From: an uncultured Parabacteroides sp. | GTDB taxonomy: Bacteria > Bacteroidota > Bacteroidia > Bacteroidales > Tannerellaceae | Reading direction: 5' to 3' | Assembly: GCF_902493135.1 (NCBI RefSeq) | Contig: NZ_CABUOD010000036.1 | Coordinates: 1-48,460, forward strand | DNA: 48,460 nucleotides | Shown: positions 31,387-40,763 of the stretch, piece by piece | How the letters are laid out: every line of letters starts with the position of its first letter | How positions within the stretch are numbered: position 1 is the first letter of the stretch | Position numbers and translations under genes: made by a program | Notes under the pieces: generated by a model | Databases searched by the model: none | Told to the model about the DNA's origin: nothing | What the model saw: only the letters and a program-made list of their open reading frames with translations

Positions 31387-31472
31387 ATTGGTATGCCAAT
31401 GCTTAGCTTAATTGGCATATCCATGCTCAAGTGAATTGGTATACCAATGCTTGGTTAGATTGATATACCAAT
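31387..31472. repeat. Palindrome array C, 24-bp period
   Basis: Four related 14-bp palindromes: ATTGGTATGCCAAT (31387-31400), ATTGGCATATCCAT (31411-31424), ATTGGTATACCAAT (31435-31448, perfect) and ATTGATATACCAAT (31459-31472). Centres at 31393.5, 31417.5, 31441.5 and 31465.5, exactly 24 bp apart. Linkers begin GCTTAGC, GCTCAAG, GCTTGGT. The array starts 24 bp past the stop of the DUF4469-type gene (minus strand, stop at 31496). Confidence 0.8.
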
Positions 31473-31495
31473 TCAGGTAATATATTGACGAGCGG

Positions 31496-32302
31496 TTATA
31501 ATTCACCCGGACGTTCCTCTTCTCCCCCATTCGGGACCGGGGTCCCGTCGGTACATTTCAGTTGTTTGTCGCTGAAAGCCATACGTGGCGCTTTCAACAG
31601 TTGTGTCGTATTACCGCTTGAGCTTGCCTGCGTGACATGCACCAACCGATACATCTTCCCGATCACAAGCCCCGCCGGGACCATAAACATCAGGCGTTTC
31701 GGTTCGTTGTTGAGGATGATGGAGGCCTTGATGCGGGTATCGTCCGAAGCGCCTGCTTCCTGGAGGTAGATGCCGACCGAAGGGTCGTCACCCTTGATGG
31801 AGAGGTTCACGCCTTTGACTTCGAGCACCTGTGCGGAGGTGACGCTGAGGTTCACTTCGCCGTTCACGGTGTTGATGATGGTGTCCATCTGGGCGAAGTG
31901 CTGGGCGGGGCCCATGTTTTCGACCATTGTTTCCAACATCGCCTTGCGCACTTCGGGGCCTACCGCCATCGAGGCGGTCACCTCATGCTTCGGACGCGTG
32001 AAAGGCTCGTTTGCGGAGTTGAACACGCCCTTCGTGCCGAAGCGGAGGGTGAAGTAGTCGTAGTTGATGTTGTTGCCTTGCAGCCCCATCTCGACGCCTT
32101 TTTCGGCGATGAGGCGGAAGTTTTCGATCAGTTTCTCTTTCGAGTCGGTCGTCACGCCGCCGTTGACGACGAGTTGCGCCAGGTCGTCCAAAGAATAACT
32201 CATGCCGCCGATTATATTGAGCGTATAATCGTTCTCATCGGCAGTCAGGCTGTTGGGGACTGTGTTGCCTCTGAGTTTGCCCGGTTTTACTTTTTTAGCC
32301 AT
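31496..32302 (-). CDS. HU-like DNA-binding-domain / DUF4469-type protein
   Basis: 268 aa, no signal peptide. Residues about 1-130 resemble the HU-like DNA-binding domain that pairs with DUF4469 in Bacteroidales proteins (NSLTADENDYTLNIIGGMSYSLDDLAQLVVNGGVTTDSKEKLIENFRLIAEKGVEMGLQGNNINYDYFTLRF). The rest is beta-rich and Ig-like (VLEVKGVNLSIKGDDPSVGIYLQEAG...RLMFMVPAGLVIGKMYRLVHVTQ), with a Gly/Glu/Pro-rich tail. Cellular role not established. It has a strong promoter and a structured leader, and palindrome array C follows it. Confidence 0.7.
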   Translation of the reverse strand: MAKKVKPGKLRGNTVPNSLTADENDYTLNIIGGMSYSLDDLAQLVVNGGVTTDSKEKLIENFRLIAEKGVEMGLQGNNINYDYFTLRFGTKGVFNSANEPFTRPKHEVTASMAVGPEVRKAMLETMVENMGPAQHFAQMDTIINTVNGEVNLSVTSAQVLEVKGVNLSIKGDDPSVGIYLQEAGASDDTRIKASIILNNEPKRLMFMVPAGLVIGKMYRLVHVTQASSSGNTTQLLKAPRMAFSDKQLKCTDGTPVPNGGEEERPGEL

Positions 32303-32382
32303 AATGATTAGCTTTAATGTTAATACTTGATGCTTCCACTTGATGAAACGACTGGTGGAAACGTTGTTTTTCCAGTCATTTG

Positions 32383-32412
32383 CAAAGATAAGATTTTTAA
32401 TATAAGATCAAA
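32383..32412 (-). promoter_or_regulatory. Strong promoter of the DUF4469-type gene
   Basis: Minus-strand TTTG (32412-32409), 18 bp, TATCTTTG (32390-32383): both boxes match. The leader of about 75 nt contains a hairpin from GACTGG (32350-32355) and CCAGTC (32372-32377) with further pairing inside. Confidence 0.7.
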
Positions 32413-32448
32413 GCTATTTTTTCCCTTTTACATATATACGCTTTTATG

Positions 32449-32456
32449 TATTTTTG
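32449..32456 (+). promoter_or_regulatory. -7 element of ruvA-sprA
   Basis: TATTTTTG fits TAnnTTTG, about 40 bp upstream of the ruvA start. The -33 region is T-rich without a clear TTG. Confidence 0.5.
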
Positions 32457-32497
32457 CGTTATAATAGGTACGAATCATTAATAAGACCAGACAAAAG

Positions 32498-33091
32498 ATG
32501 ATAGAATACATAAAGGGGGAAATCGTTGAACTGACGCCTGCCGGCATGATAATCGAATGTGCCGGGATCGGCTATGAACTCTCCATATCCCTGAATACAT
32601 ATAGCTTTTTCAATGGGAAACAAAACGGGAAGGTCTACGTCTACGAGGTGATACGCGAAGACGCCCACCTGCTGTTCGGATTTGCCGGACGGGAGGAACG
32701 CGAACTGTTCCTGATGCTTACCAGCGTTTCAGGCGTAGGGCCCAATTCGGCACGGATGATCCTCTCCTCCCTGTCGACTGCCGAACTGGTCCGGGTGATC
32801 GCCGACAAAGACGAGGCGACCCTGACCACGGTCAAGGGGATCGGCACGAAGACGGCCCAGCGCATACTGGTCGACCTGAAAAACAAGGTGAAGCCTCTCG
32901 AAGGGCTGGCAGCGGCAAAAGGCACGCCGGCTGCCGTAGCCGGCGGAGCGGTGGCCGAAGAAGCGGTGGCGGCATTGGTGATGCTCGGATTCCAGAAGGC
33001 CGCCTCGCAGAAGGCTGTCCATACGATCCTCAAAGGCTCGCCCGCCCTGGCTGTCGAACAAGTGATAAAAACGGCATTGCGGATGCTTTAA
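32498..33091 (+). CDS. ruvA: Holliday junction branch migration protein RuvA
   Basis: 197 aa, the family length. The OB-fold domain (MIEYIKGEIVELTPAGMIIECAGIGYELSI) is followed by two helix-hairpin-helix motifs (FLMLTSVSGVGPNSARMILS and LTTVKGIGTKTAQRILVDLKNKV) and domain III that contacts RuvB (EEAVAALVMLGFQKAASQKAVHTIL). It binds four-way junctions as a tetramer and loads RuvB. sprA starts 36 bp downstream, behind a heptamer repeat. Confidence 0.96.
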   Translation: MIEYIKGEIVELTPAGMIIECAGIGYELSISLNTYSFFNGKQNGKVYVYEVIREDAHLLFGFAGREERELFLMLTSVSGVGPNSARMILSSLSTAELVRVIADKDEATLTTVKGIGTKTAQRILVDLKNKVKPLEGLAAAKGTPAAVAGGAVAEEAVAALVMLGFQKAASQKAVHTILKGSPALAVEQVIKTALRML

Positions 33092-33093
33092 AT

Positions 33094-33121
33094 ATTGACA
33101 ATTGGCAATAGGCAATTGACA
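33094..33121. repeat. 7-bp tandem repeat in the ruvA-sprA gap, four units
   Basis: ATTGACA, ATTGGCA, ATAGGCA and ATTGACA run from 2 bp after the ruvA stop to 6 bp before the sprA start. Confidence 0.65.
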
Positions 33122-33127
33122 ATCCTG

Positions 33128-36100
33128 ATGAGAAAAATACTAAAATACATACTGGTAACAATTCTACTTTTCAGTGCGGGGCTTTATTCGTTGAATGCAG
33201 GCTACCTGTCCTACGCGATGTCGTTGCCGGACCCCGACCCCGAGCTGCCGGTCGTGCCGGACGATACGGTCCCGAAGGTGCGGACCCGTTTCCCGGTAGC
33301 CAAGACCGTGCCGGAAGAATACCGGGACCTGACCAAGCAGTCGCCTGCCGACCTGAAGACGCCGGACAATGTGAAGTCGGTGGTCGAATACGATATCAGG
33401 ACCGGGACGTACGTGGTCCGTACCAAGTTAGGCGATGCCGACCTGACCACCCCCATCTCGTTGACTCCCGAAGAATACCAGGACTATAGTTTCCAGAAAT
33501 CCGTCCAGTCCTACTATCGCCGGAAAAACGAGGAGGAGTTCCAGAAAGCGGCCAACAAGCAGTTCAGCCTGACCGACATGCAGTTCAATATCGGTGCGGC
33601 GGAGCGTATCTTCGGGCCGGGGGGCGTCCGGGTGAAAACGCAAGGATCGGCCGAAGTGGAATTAGGCTTGAAGCAGAATAAGACCAAGAACCCGTCTCTG
33701 CCGGAACGCGCCCGCAACCGTACCTTCTTCAATTTCGACGAGAGCGTGCAGTTGAATGTGCAGGCATCGGTCGGCAGCAAGGTCAATTTCGATATGAACT
33801 ATAATACCGAAACCTCTTTCGACTTCGACTCCAAGAAGTTGAAATTGGCTTATACGGGTGAGGAAGACGAAATCATCAAGTCGCTCGAAGCCGGTAACGT
33901 GAGCATGACGACCAGCAACTCCCTGATCAACGGGGGAGCCGCCCTGTTCGGTATGAAAGCGGACCTACAGTTCGGGAAGCTGCGGGTCAACGCCTTGTTT
34001 GCCCAGCAGGAGTCGGAATCGAAGACGGTCAGCTCAAAGGGGGGCGTGCAGACGAAGCCTTTCGAACTGACGATCGACCAGTATGACGAGAACCGCCATT
34101 TCTTCCTGTCGCACTATTTCCGTGACCGCTATGACGAGGCGGTGAAGAACCTGAATACGATTTCTTCTCCCGTCACGATCAGCAGGGTGGAAGTTTGGGT
34201 GACAAACAAACGGGCGACTTACGACCAGGCGCGTAACGTGGTCGCTTTTGCCGATCTGGCCGAACATGCCAATATCTCGAATACGGCCCTCGTTTCTCCT
34301 TCAGGGGCGCTGTCTGTTCCCTATAATAATACGAATACATTATATAATACGCTTAACCAGCAATTTACCGGCGCCCGTGATATCAGCACGGTGAATCAGG
34401 CATTGGGGGGAACCTTCGTCAACGGCACGGAGTATGAAGAAGTCGAAAGCGCCCGTTTGCTGGATGCATCCGAATATACGGTCAATACGAAATTGGGATA
34501 TATCTCGCTGAAAACACAGTTGCAGGCGGACGAGGTGCTGGCCGTCGCTTACAATTATACCTATTCGGACGGGAAGACCTACCAGGTGGGCGAGTTCTCG
34601 ACCGACAATCCTTCTTCGGCAGCCTCCTGCCTGTATGTGAAGTTGCTGAAAGGGATCACCATGTCGCCCGATATGCCTTTCTGGGACCTGATGATGAAAA
34701 ACATCTATTCGTTAGGAGCCTATTCCGTCCAGAAGGAGAAGTTCAAGCTGAATATCATGTACCAGAGCGATACGACCGGTACGTATGTCAACTATTTGCC
34801 GGAAGGGGCGATTGCCAACCAGATCCTGCTCAGGGTGCTGAACCTGGATAGCTACGATTCCAACAATCAGCCGCATCCGGATGGTATATACGACTTTATC
34901 GAAGGGGTGACCGTCCTCTCCGATAACGGCAAGATCATCTTTCCGAGCGTGGAACCGTTCGGCTCCTATCTGCGTAAGAAGATCAACAATGATGCGATTG
35001 CCGACAAATATGTGTTCCAGGAACTCTACGACTCGACATTGACCGTCGCCCGGCAGATTGCTGAAAAGAACAAGTTCAAACTGGAAGGGGAATACAAAGC
35101 CTCTTCGGGCGCCGAGATACAGTTGGGCGCTTCCAACGTGGCGCGGGGTTCGGTCAAGGTAACGGCCGGTGGGGCGATATTGACCGAGAATGTGGATTAT
35201 ACCGTCGACTATACTTCCGGCGTGGTGACGATCCTGAACGAAAGCATCATTTCCGCCGGTACGCCGGTCAGCGTCTCGCTGGAAAACCAGACGGCCTATA
35301 ATATGCAACGCAAGACCATGATGGGATTGGACCTGAACTACCAGTTCAATCCGAACCTGATGATAGGCGCCACCATCATGCACATGTCCGAAATGCCGTT
35401 GACCACCAAGACGACGATGGGCGACGAAGCGATCAAGAATACGCTTTGGGGTGTCAATATGGCTTATAAGGGCGAGAGCCAGTGGCTTACCAACATGTTC
35501 GACAAGCTGCCGTTGCTGAACCTGAGCAAACCGAGCCAGATATCTTTCAATGCGGAGTTCGCTCATTTGATCGCCGGGCATTACGAAAACAAGAACACGG
35601 GCGGATACTCGTATCTGGATGACTTCGAGTCGACACAGAGCAATTTCGACCTCTCCGACCCTTACCCCTGGCAGTTGTCCAGCGTGCCTTATGACGACGG
35701 TACGCCCCAGCTGTTCCCGGAAGCCGGGCTGACCAATAATATCGATTACGGGAAAAGCCGCGCATTGCTTGCCTGGTACACGATCGACGGATTGTTCACG
35801 CGCAAGAATTCCTCTTTGCGTCCGAAGTATATCACGACAAAAGATCTGTCCAACCATTATGTCCGTGCCATCGAGACGAGAGAGTTGTTCCCGCAACGGC
35901 AGCAAAGCATGAGTGAAAGCAATACGCTGACGGTCTTGAATATGGCTTACTATCCGCAGGAACGCGGTCCGTATAACCTGGATGCCGATAACATCAATCC
36001 GGACGGGACATTGCAGAACCCGGAAAAGCGTTTCGGTGGTATGATGCGCAAGATAGACCAGAGCGACTTCGAGACGGCGAATGTCGAATATATCGAATTC

Positions 36101-39100
36101 TGGATGCTCGACCCGTTCATCTATGACCAACAGGCCGCAGGCGGCGACCTGTATTTTAACTTGGGTGAGATATCGGAAGACATATTGAAGGATGAAAAGA
36201 AGTTCTTCGAGAACGGATTGCCCATCGATGGCGATACGTCGAAGGTCGATTATACGGTTTGGGGTAAGGTTCCCAAGCAGCAGAGTACGGTCTATGCATT
36301 CGACAATACGGCAGGTGCACGCCTGTTGCAGGATGTCGGCCTGAACGGTTTATCCTCGGAAGAAGAAAAGGAATATCCGGCTTACCGGGAGTATCTGGAC
36401 AAACTGCGCCAGAAACTGAATGCGGCAACCCTTGCCGAGATGGAAGGAGAAGACCCGTTCGGATTGTCACCGTTCAACGATCCGGCAGGTGACAAGTTCC
36501 ACTATTTCCGTGGTTCGGACTATGATGATCATCACGTTGATATCTTAACCCGTTACAAACGTTACAACGGGACGGAAGGGAACTCGAAAGATATCAACGA
36601 TTCGGGCGAGCGCTACAGCACTTCTTCCAAGACTGTGCCCGATGTGGAAGACATCAATCAGGACAATACGCTGAATAAGAACGAAAAGTATTTCGAATAC
36701 AAGGTCAGGATCACTCCGCAGGATACGGTTGTCGGTGAAAACTTTATTGCGGATAAACGTACCTCATCGGTAAGACTGGCGGATGGTACGACTGAATCCG
36801 TCACTTGGTATCAGTTTAAGATTCCGGTGAAGCAATACCAGCGTCGTGTGGGAGCGATCAATGATTTCAAGACGATTCGTTTCATGCGTATGTATATGAC
36901 CGGATTTAAGGAATCGGTCGTATTGCGTTTCGGTACGTTGCAACTGGTACGTGGCGAATGGCGATCCTATGAACAGGATTTGTCCGATCCGAAGATGCCG
37001 CCCGCAGTGAAGGGCAAATTGGAAGTCTCGACTGTCAATATCGAGGAAAACAGTGACAGGGATCCGGTCAGCTATACATTGCCTCCTGGGGTCAGCCGCG
37101 TACTGGACCCGAGCCAGCCGCAGATCCGTCAGGAGAACGAACAGGCGCTTTCTTTGAAGATAACGGACCTTGCCGCTCAGGATGCACGTGCCGTGTATAA
37201 GAATACGAATTACGATTTGCGCCAGTACAAGCGCTTGCAACTCTTTACACATGCAGAGGCGCCGAAATTGGATATATATGATTTGAAGAATGGGGATCTT
37301 TCGGTCTTTATCCGTTTGGGTTCGGACTACAAGAACAACTATTACGAGTATGAAATCCCGTTGAAGTTGACTCCGCATGGGGAGTATAACTATAATAATA
37401 CGGAACACCAGGAGACCGTCTGGCCGGCGGAAAACATGTTTAATTTCCGTTTGGAGGTATTGACCGATTTAAAACTGGAACGTAACCGGCAGAAGCGTTC
37501 CGGAGAGAACGGCGTATCCTTCCAGACCGTCTTTATGGGGAGAGATCCTGATTACGATAATAAGGGAGAAGGTTCAAGGATCATCCGTGTCAAGGGGAAT
37601 CCGAGCCTTGCCGAAGTGAAAACAATTATGATCGGTGTGCGTAATACCCGGAACGAAATAAAGAGCGGGGAAGTTTGGGTGAACGAATTGCGCCTGACCG
37701 ACTTCAATGAAGAAGGCGGATGGGCAGCCAATGCGAATCTGAATGTCGCACTTTCCGACTTGGGCACAGTGAATGTGGGCGGGCGTATCGAGACGGCCGG
37801 TTTCGGCGCTCTCGATCAGTCGTTGAACGAACGCCGGATGGAGGATTTCAAGCAATATAACGTGGCGACCTCTATCGAATTGGGTAAGCTGTTCCCTGAA
37901 AAGGCGCAGGTCAGCATCCCGTTCTATTATGCCTATTCGAAGGAGACATACGATCCGAAGTACAATCCGCTGGATCAGGATATCAAACTGAAGGATGCGA
38001 TCGATAAGGCGGAAACGAAAGTAGAGAAGGACTCGATCCGCAGCTATTCGCAGGACAGGACGGTTATCAAGAGCGTTTCGTTCAATAACGTGCGTGTGAA
38101 TATCAAGAGTAAGAACCCGATGCCTTACGATCCGGCAAACTTCACGCTCGGATATTCATACAGTATTAATGATAAGAAAAATCCGGAGACGGAATATGAG
38201 ACGACAAAGGACTACCGCGCCAATTTTGCCTATAGCTATATGCCTTATGTCAAGCCGATCAAGCCGTTCGACAAGTTGTTGAAGAAAAACAATGGCTATA
38301 CGCGCTATGCCAAGCAGTTGGCGTTCAACGTGGCTCCGTCTATCAACTTCCAGACAGCCATGATGCGTAATTATTACGAAATAAAATTACGCGACCTGAC
38401 AGGGGCGGCAACCGGTGTCACCAACGATATCCCCGTGACGTTCAGCCAGAACTTCTATTGGGATCGCGCTTTCAGCTTGAACTGGGCTTTTACGAATAAC
38501 CTGAATATAACGTTCAGTTCCGGAACGAACGCCCGTATCGAAGAACCGTATGTGCAGGTGAATAAGGAGTTGAATCCGGACGGTTACCAGCTATGGAAAG
38601 ATTCCGTAAAGAAGAGCATCGCCGACCTGGGAACGCCGATGAAGTATGACCAGCAGTTTATGGCGACCTGGCAGTTGCCGTTGCAGCTGATCCCGGTTCT
38701 GGATTGGACCAATGCTTCCTTGAGCTACAATGCTACTTATAACTGGGACCGTGGGGCGACGGTTAGCGAAGATATCGAGATGGGTAACACGATCAAGAAC
38801 CAGCGTCAGTTCGATTTGCAAGCGAACCTGAACCTGTTATCCCTCTACAACAAAAACAAATATCTGAAGAAGATCAACCAGAAGTTCAACAATACCCGGG
38901 CTACGGCTAAAAAGCCGGAGAAGAAGAAAAAGCCGAAGCTGGAGAAGGAGGTTGTCCTGAGCCCGGATAGTGCTACGGTTGTCGAGCATGGTATGTTTAC
39001 AAAGAAAGTGCAAATCACGGCCAGAAGGACAGACGGGCGTGTGTACAGAGTCAAGTTCAAGCCGATCAACTTTGCGCAGGTCAAGATTTTGAACCAGGAC

Positions 39101-40600
39101 ACGGTACGCCTGAAGCTGACGATCGTACCGGGGCCGGCTCCTACCGAGGATTTCCTTTACAAGGCTTTAGAACACAGTGCCCGTTTCCTGATGATGGTCC
39201 GCCGTTTCAATATCCAGTTTACGAACTCTGCCGGCATGATGTTGCCCGGTTTCCGTCCGGAGATCGGTGATATCTTTGGACAGGGACGTTCTTCATTCGG
39301 ACTGTCTCCGGGGATCGGTTTTGCTTTTGGTGACGTGCGCCGCAGTTATATCGACGAGGCGTATGAAAAAGGCTGGCTGATTACGGATACCGAAAGGGAC
39401 GTAAATGCCGCCGTCATGACCAGTACGAAGAATCTGAATATACGGGCGAGCCTCGAACCGATCGCTGGATTGAAGATCGACTTGACGGCTCTTCGCAACG
39501 ATACGCGTAATACGGAAATACAATTTATGTATGAAGGCATGCCGGAAATTATGGGAGGTAACTTCACCATGACGACGATCGCGCTGGGAAGTACCTTCGG
39601 AGGCAGTGGCAATGCCATGAACAACTATTCTTCGAAATCCTTTGAGAAGTTGTTGGCAAACCGCGAGATCATCGCCCAGCGTATCGAAGGCAAATATTCG
39701 GGCTTGAAATATCCGGATGTGGGCTTTATCCATGACAAAGGTCTGGGAGGAATGCCGTATAATCCGGGAACCGACAATGTGAACGGCGTCAACCGGAATT
39801 CGGCGGATGTCCTGATCCCTGCATTCCTGGCCGCTTATACCGGTAAGAACCCGAAGAAGGTCGGCCTATCGGCTTTTCCCTCCTTGAGGAGCATGTTGCC
39901 GAACTGGCGCGTTACTTACGACGGGTTGATTAAGATTCCGACTGTCAAGAAATATTTCAAGAACGTGACGTTGAGCCATCAGTACCGTTGTTCCTATTCG
40001 GTAGGCGCTTTCACTTCCTTCCTGAACTGGGTGGATGCCGGACAGGACGGATTGGGATATATCCAGTCGATCCTGAACGATAACCCGACACCGTCGTCTC
40101 CTTATTCGATTTCGTCTGTCAGCCTTACCGAAGCATTTAGTCCTTTGTTGGGTGCGGATGCAACCTTGTTAAACAACGTGACGGTTCGGGCGGACTATTC
40201 GACTACCCGCAATTTGAGTTTGAATACGACATCCTACCAGTTGGTTGAAGCGCTTTCTAAGAAAGTGACGATCGGTCTGGGTTACAAATATGCCGAGTTT
40301 AACAAGCTATTGAAGATGAAGAAGACGCGTGATTTCAGCAATGACCTCACCGTCCGTCTGGATTTTTCATACAACAAGATGCAGTCGTTGATCCGTAAAA
40401 TCGACACGCAGCTGACGCAGGCTACCAGCGGTAACATAGCAAAGACCATCTCGTTCTCGGCTGATTACGGTTTGAGCCGTGCGTTGACGGTCCGTGCATT
40501 CTATGATATCCAGATCAACGAACCGTTGATATCGAGTGCTTCTTATCCGACTTCAAACTCAAACTATGGTATCAGCCTGAGATTCTCCCTTGCACAGTAG
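33128..40600 (+). CDS. sprA: SprA (Sov) outer-membrane translocon of the type IX secretion system
   Basis: 2490 aa from the ATG at 33128, chosen because it begins the signal peptide MRKILKYILVTILLFSAGLY; an earlier in-frame ATG at 33095 would translate the heptamer repeat. Size and domain content match SprA/Sov: N-terminal FNIGAAERIFGPGGVRVKTQGSAEVELGLKQNK, the repeated FNFDESVQLNVQASVGSKVNFDMNYN barrel segments, GGYSYLDDFE, the VWVNELRLTDFNEEGGWAA block and a long C-terminal barrel ending NYGISLRFSLAQ. SprA is the 36-strand pore through which type IX cargo leaves the periplasm. Other T9SS genes (porK-N, porU, porV) are not in this window. A Lys-rich insertion (about 1930-1960) may be an exposed loop. 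Confidence 0.95.
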   Translation: MRKILKYILVTILLFSAGLYSLNAGYLSYAMSLPDPDPELPVVPDDTVPKVRTRFPVAKTVPEEYRDLTKQSPADLKTPDNVKSVVEYDIRTGTYVVRTKLGDADLTTPISLTPEEYQDYSFQKSVQSYYRRKNEEEFQKAANKQFSLTDMQFNIGAAERIFGPGGVRVKTQGSAEVELGLKQNKTKNPSLPERARNRTFFNFDESVQLNVQASVGSKVNFDMNYNTETSFDFDSKKLKLAYTGEEDEIIKSLEAGNVSMTTSNSLINGGAALFGMKADLQFGKLRVNALFAQQESESKTVSSKGGVQTKPFELTIDQYDENRHFFLSHYFRDRYDEAVKNLNTISSPVTISRVEVWVTNKRATYDQARNVVAFADLAEHANISNTALVSPSGALSVPYNNTNTLYNTLNQQFTGARDISTVNQALGGTFVNGTEYEEVESARLLDASEYTVNTKLGYISLKTQLQADEVLAVAYNYTYSDGKTYQVGEFSTDNPSSAASCLYVKLLKGITMSPDMPFWDLMMKNIYSLGAYSVQKEKFKLNIMYQSDTTGTYVNYLPEGAIANQILLRVLNLDSYDSNNQPHPDGIYDFIEGVTVLSDNGKIIFPSVEPFGSYLRKKINNDAIADKYVFQELYDSTLTVARQIAEKNKFKLEGEYKASSGAEIQLGASNVARGSVKVTAGGAILTENVDYTVDYTSGVVTILNESIISAGTPVSVSLENQTAYNMQRKTMMGLDLNYQFNPNLMIGATIMHMSEMPLTTKTTMGDEAIKNTLWGVNMAYKGESQWLTNMFDKLPLLNLSKPSQISFNAEFAHLIAGHYENKNTGGYSYLDDFESTQSNFDLSDPYPWQLSSVPYDDGTPQLFPEAGLTNNIDYGKSRALLAWYTIDGLFTRKNSSLRPKYITTKDLSNHYVRAIETRELFPQRQQSMSESNTLTVLNMAYYPQERGPYNLDADNINPDGTLQNPEKRFGGMMRKIDQSDFETANVEYIEFWMLDPFIYDQQAAGGDLYFNLGEISEDILKDEKKFFENGLPIDGDTSKVDYTVWGKVPKQQSTVYAFDNTAGARLLQDVGLNGLSSEEEKEYPAYREYLDKLRQKLNAATLAEMEGEDPFGLSPFNDPAGDKFHYFRGSDYDDHHVDILTRYKRYNGTEGNSKDINDSGERYSTSSKTVPDVEDINQDNTLNKNEKYFEYKVRITPQDTVVGENFIADKRTSSVRLADGTTESVTWYQFKIPVKQYQRRVGAINDFKTIRFMRMYMTGFKESVVLRFGTLQLVRGEWRSYEQDLSDPKMPPAVKGKLEVSTVNIEENSDRDPVSYTLPPGVSRVLDPSQPQIRQENEQALSLKITDLAAQDARAVYKNTNYDLRQYKRLQLFTHAEAPKLDIYDLKNGDLSVFIRLGSDYKNNYYEYEIPLKLTPHGEYNYNNTEHQETVWPAENMFNFRLEVLTDLKLERNRQKRSGENGVSFQTVFMGRDPDYDNKGEGSRIIRVKGNPSLAEVKTIMIGVRNTRNEIKSGEVWVNELRLTDFNEEGGWAANANLNVALSDLGTVNVGGRIETAGFGALDQSLNERRMEDFKQYNVATSIELGKLFPEKAQVSIPFYYAYSKETYDPKYNPLDQDIKLKDAIDKAETKVEKDSIRSYSQDRTVIKSVSFNNVRVNIKSKNPMPYDPANFTLGYSYSINDKKNPETEYETTKDYRANFAYSYMPYVKPIKPFDKLLKKNNGYTRYAKQLAFNVAPSINFQTAMMRNYYEIKLRDLTGAATGVTNDIPVTFSQNFYWDRAFSLNWAFTNNLNITFSSGTNARIEEPYVQVNKELNPDGYQLWKDSVKKSIADLGTPMKYDQQFMATWQLPLQLIPVLDWTNASLSYNATYNWDRGATVSEDIEMGNTIKNQRQFDLQANLNLLSLYNKNKYLKKINQKFNNTRATAKKPEKKKKPKLEKEVVLSPDSATVVEHGMFTKKVQITARRTDGRVYRVKFKPINFAQVKILNQDTVRLKLTIVPGPAPTEDFLYKALEHSARFLMMVRRFNIQFTNSAGMMLPGFRPEIGDIFGQGRSSFGLSPGIGFAFGDVRRSYIDEAYEKGWLITDTERDVNAAVMTSTKNLNIRASLEPIAGLKIDLTALRNDTRNTEIQFMYEGMPEIMGGNFTMTTIALGSTFGGSGNAMNNYSSKSFEKLLANREIIAQRIEGKYSGLKYPDVGFIHDKGLGGMPYNPGTDNVNGVNRNSADVLIPAFLAAYTGKNPKKVGLSAFPSLRSMLPNWRVTYDGLIKIPTVKKYFKNVTLSHQYRCSYSVGAFTSFLNWVDAGQDGLGYIQSILNDNPTPSSPYSISSVSLTEAFSPLLGADATLLNNVTVRADYSTTRNLSLNTTSYQLVEALSKKVTIGLGYKYAEFNKLLKMKKTRDFSNDLTVRLDFSYNKMQSLIRKIDTQLTQATSGNIAKTISFSADYGLSRALTVRAFYDIQINEPLISSASYPTSNSNYGISLRFSLAQ

Positions 40601-40682
40601 TCCAGACTGGTAAATCGTCATTTGATTAGTTCAGTTTTTCTTAAATATGAACTATTTTTTGAAATACAAACGCAACGACATC

Positions 40683-40723
40683 GTAACACCTCATTCACCT
40701 CCATGTAATCACTTCGTAATACC
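40683..40723 (+). promoter_or_regulatory. Candidate Pho box: direct repeats GTAAYACC
   Basis: GTAACACC (40683-40690), GTAATCAC (40705-40712) and GTAATACC (40716-40723) start 22 and 11 bp apart. Direct repeats at 11-bp steps are the binding pattern of PhoB/OmpR-type regulators. The last repeat ends 7 bp before the -7 element, covering the -33 position as in PhoB-dependent promoters. I see no gene between sprA and pstC (40601-40763). Confidence 0.55.
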
Positions 40724-40730
40724 TGTTTCG

Positions 40731-40738
40731 TTCCTTTG
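40731..40738 (+). promoter_or_regulatory. -7 element of the pst operon
   Basis: TTCCTTTG, one base from TAnnTTTG, 26 bp upstream of the GTG start of pstC. No TTG at -33, consistent with activator dependence. Confidence 0.5.
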
Positions 40739-40763
40739 CAGGTAGAATAAAAAGGTAAACAAA

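Noticed and set aside
34712..36130. 472-codon open frame antisense to sprA
   Set aside because: It lies wholly opposite sprA codons and has no family signature; composition is that of a reverse-frame shadow.
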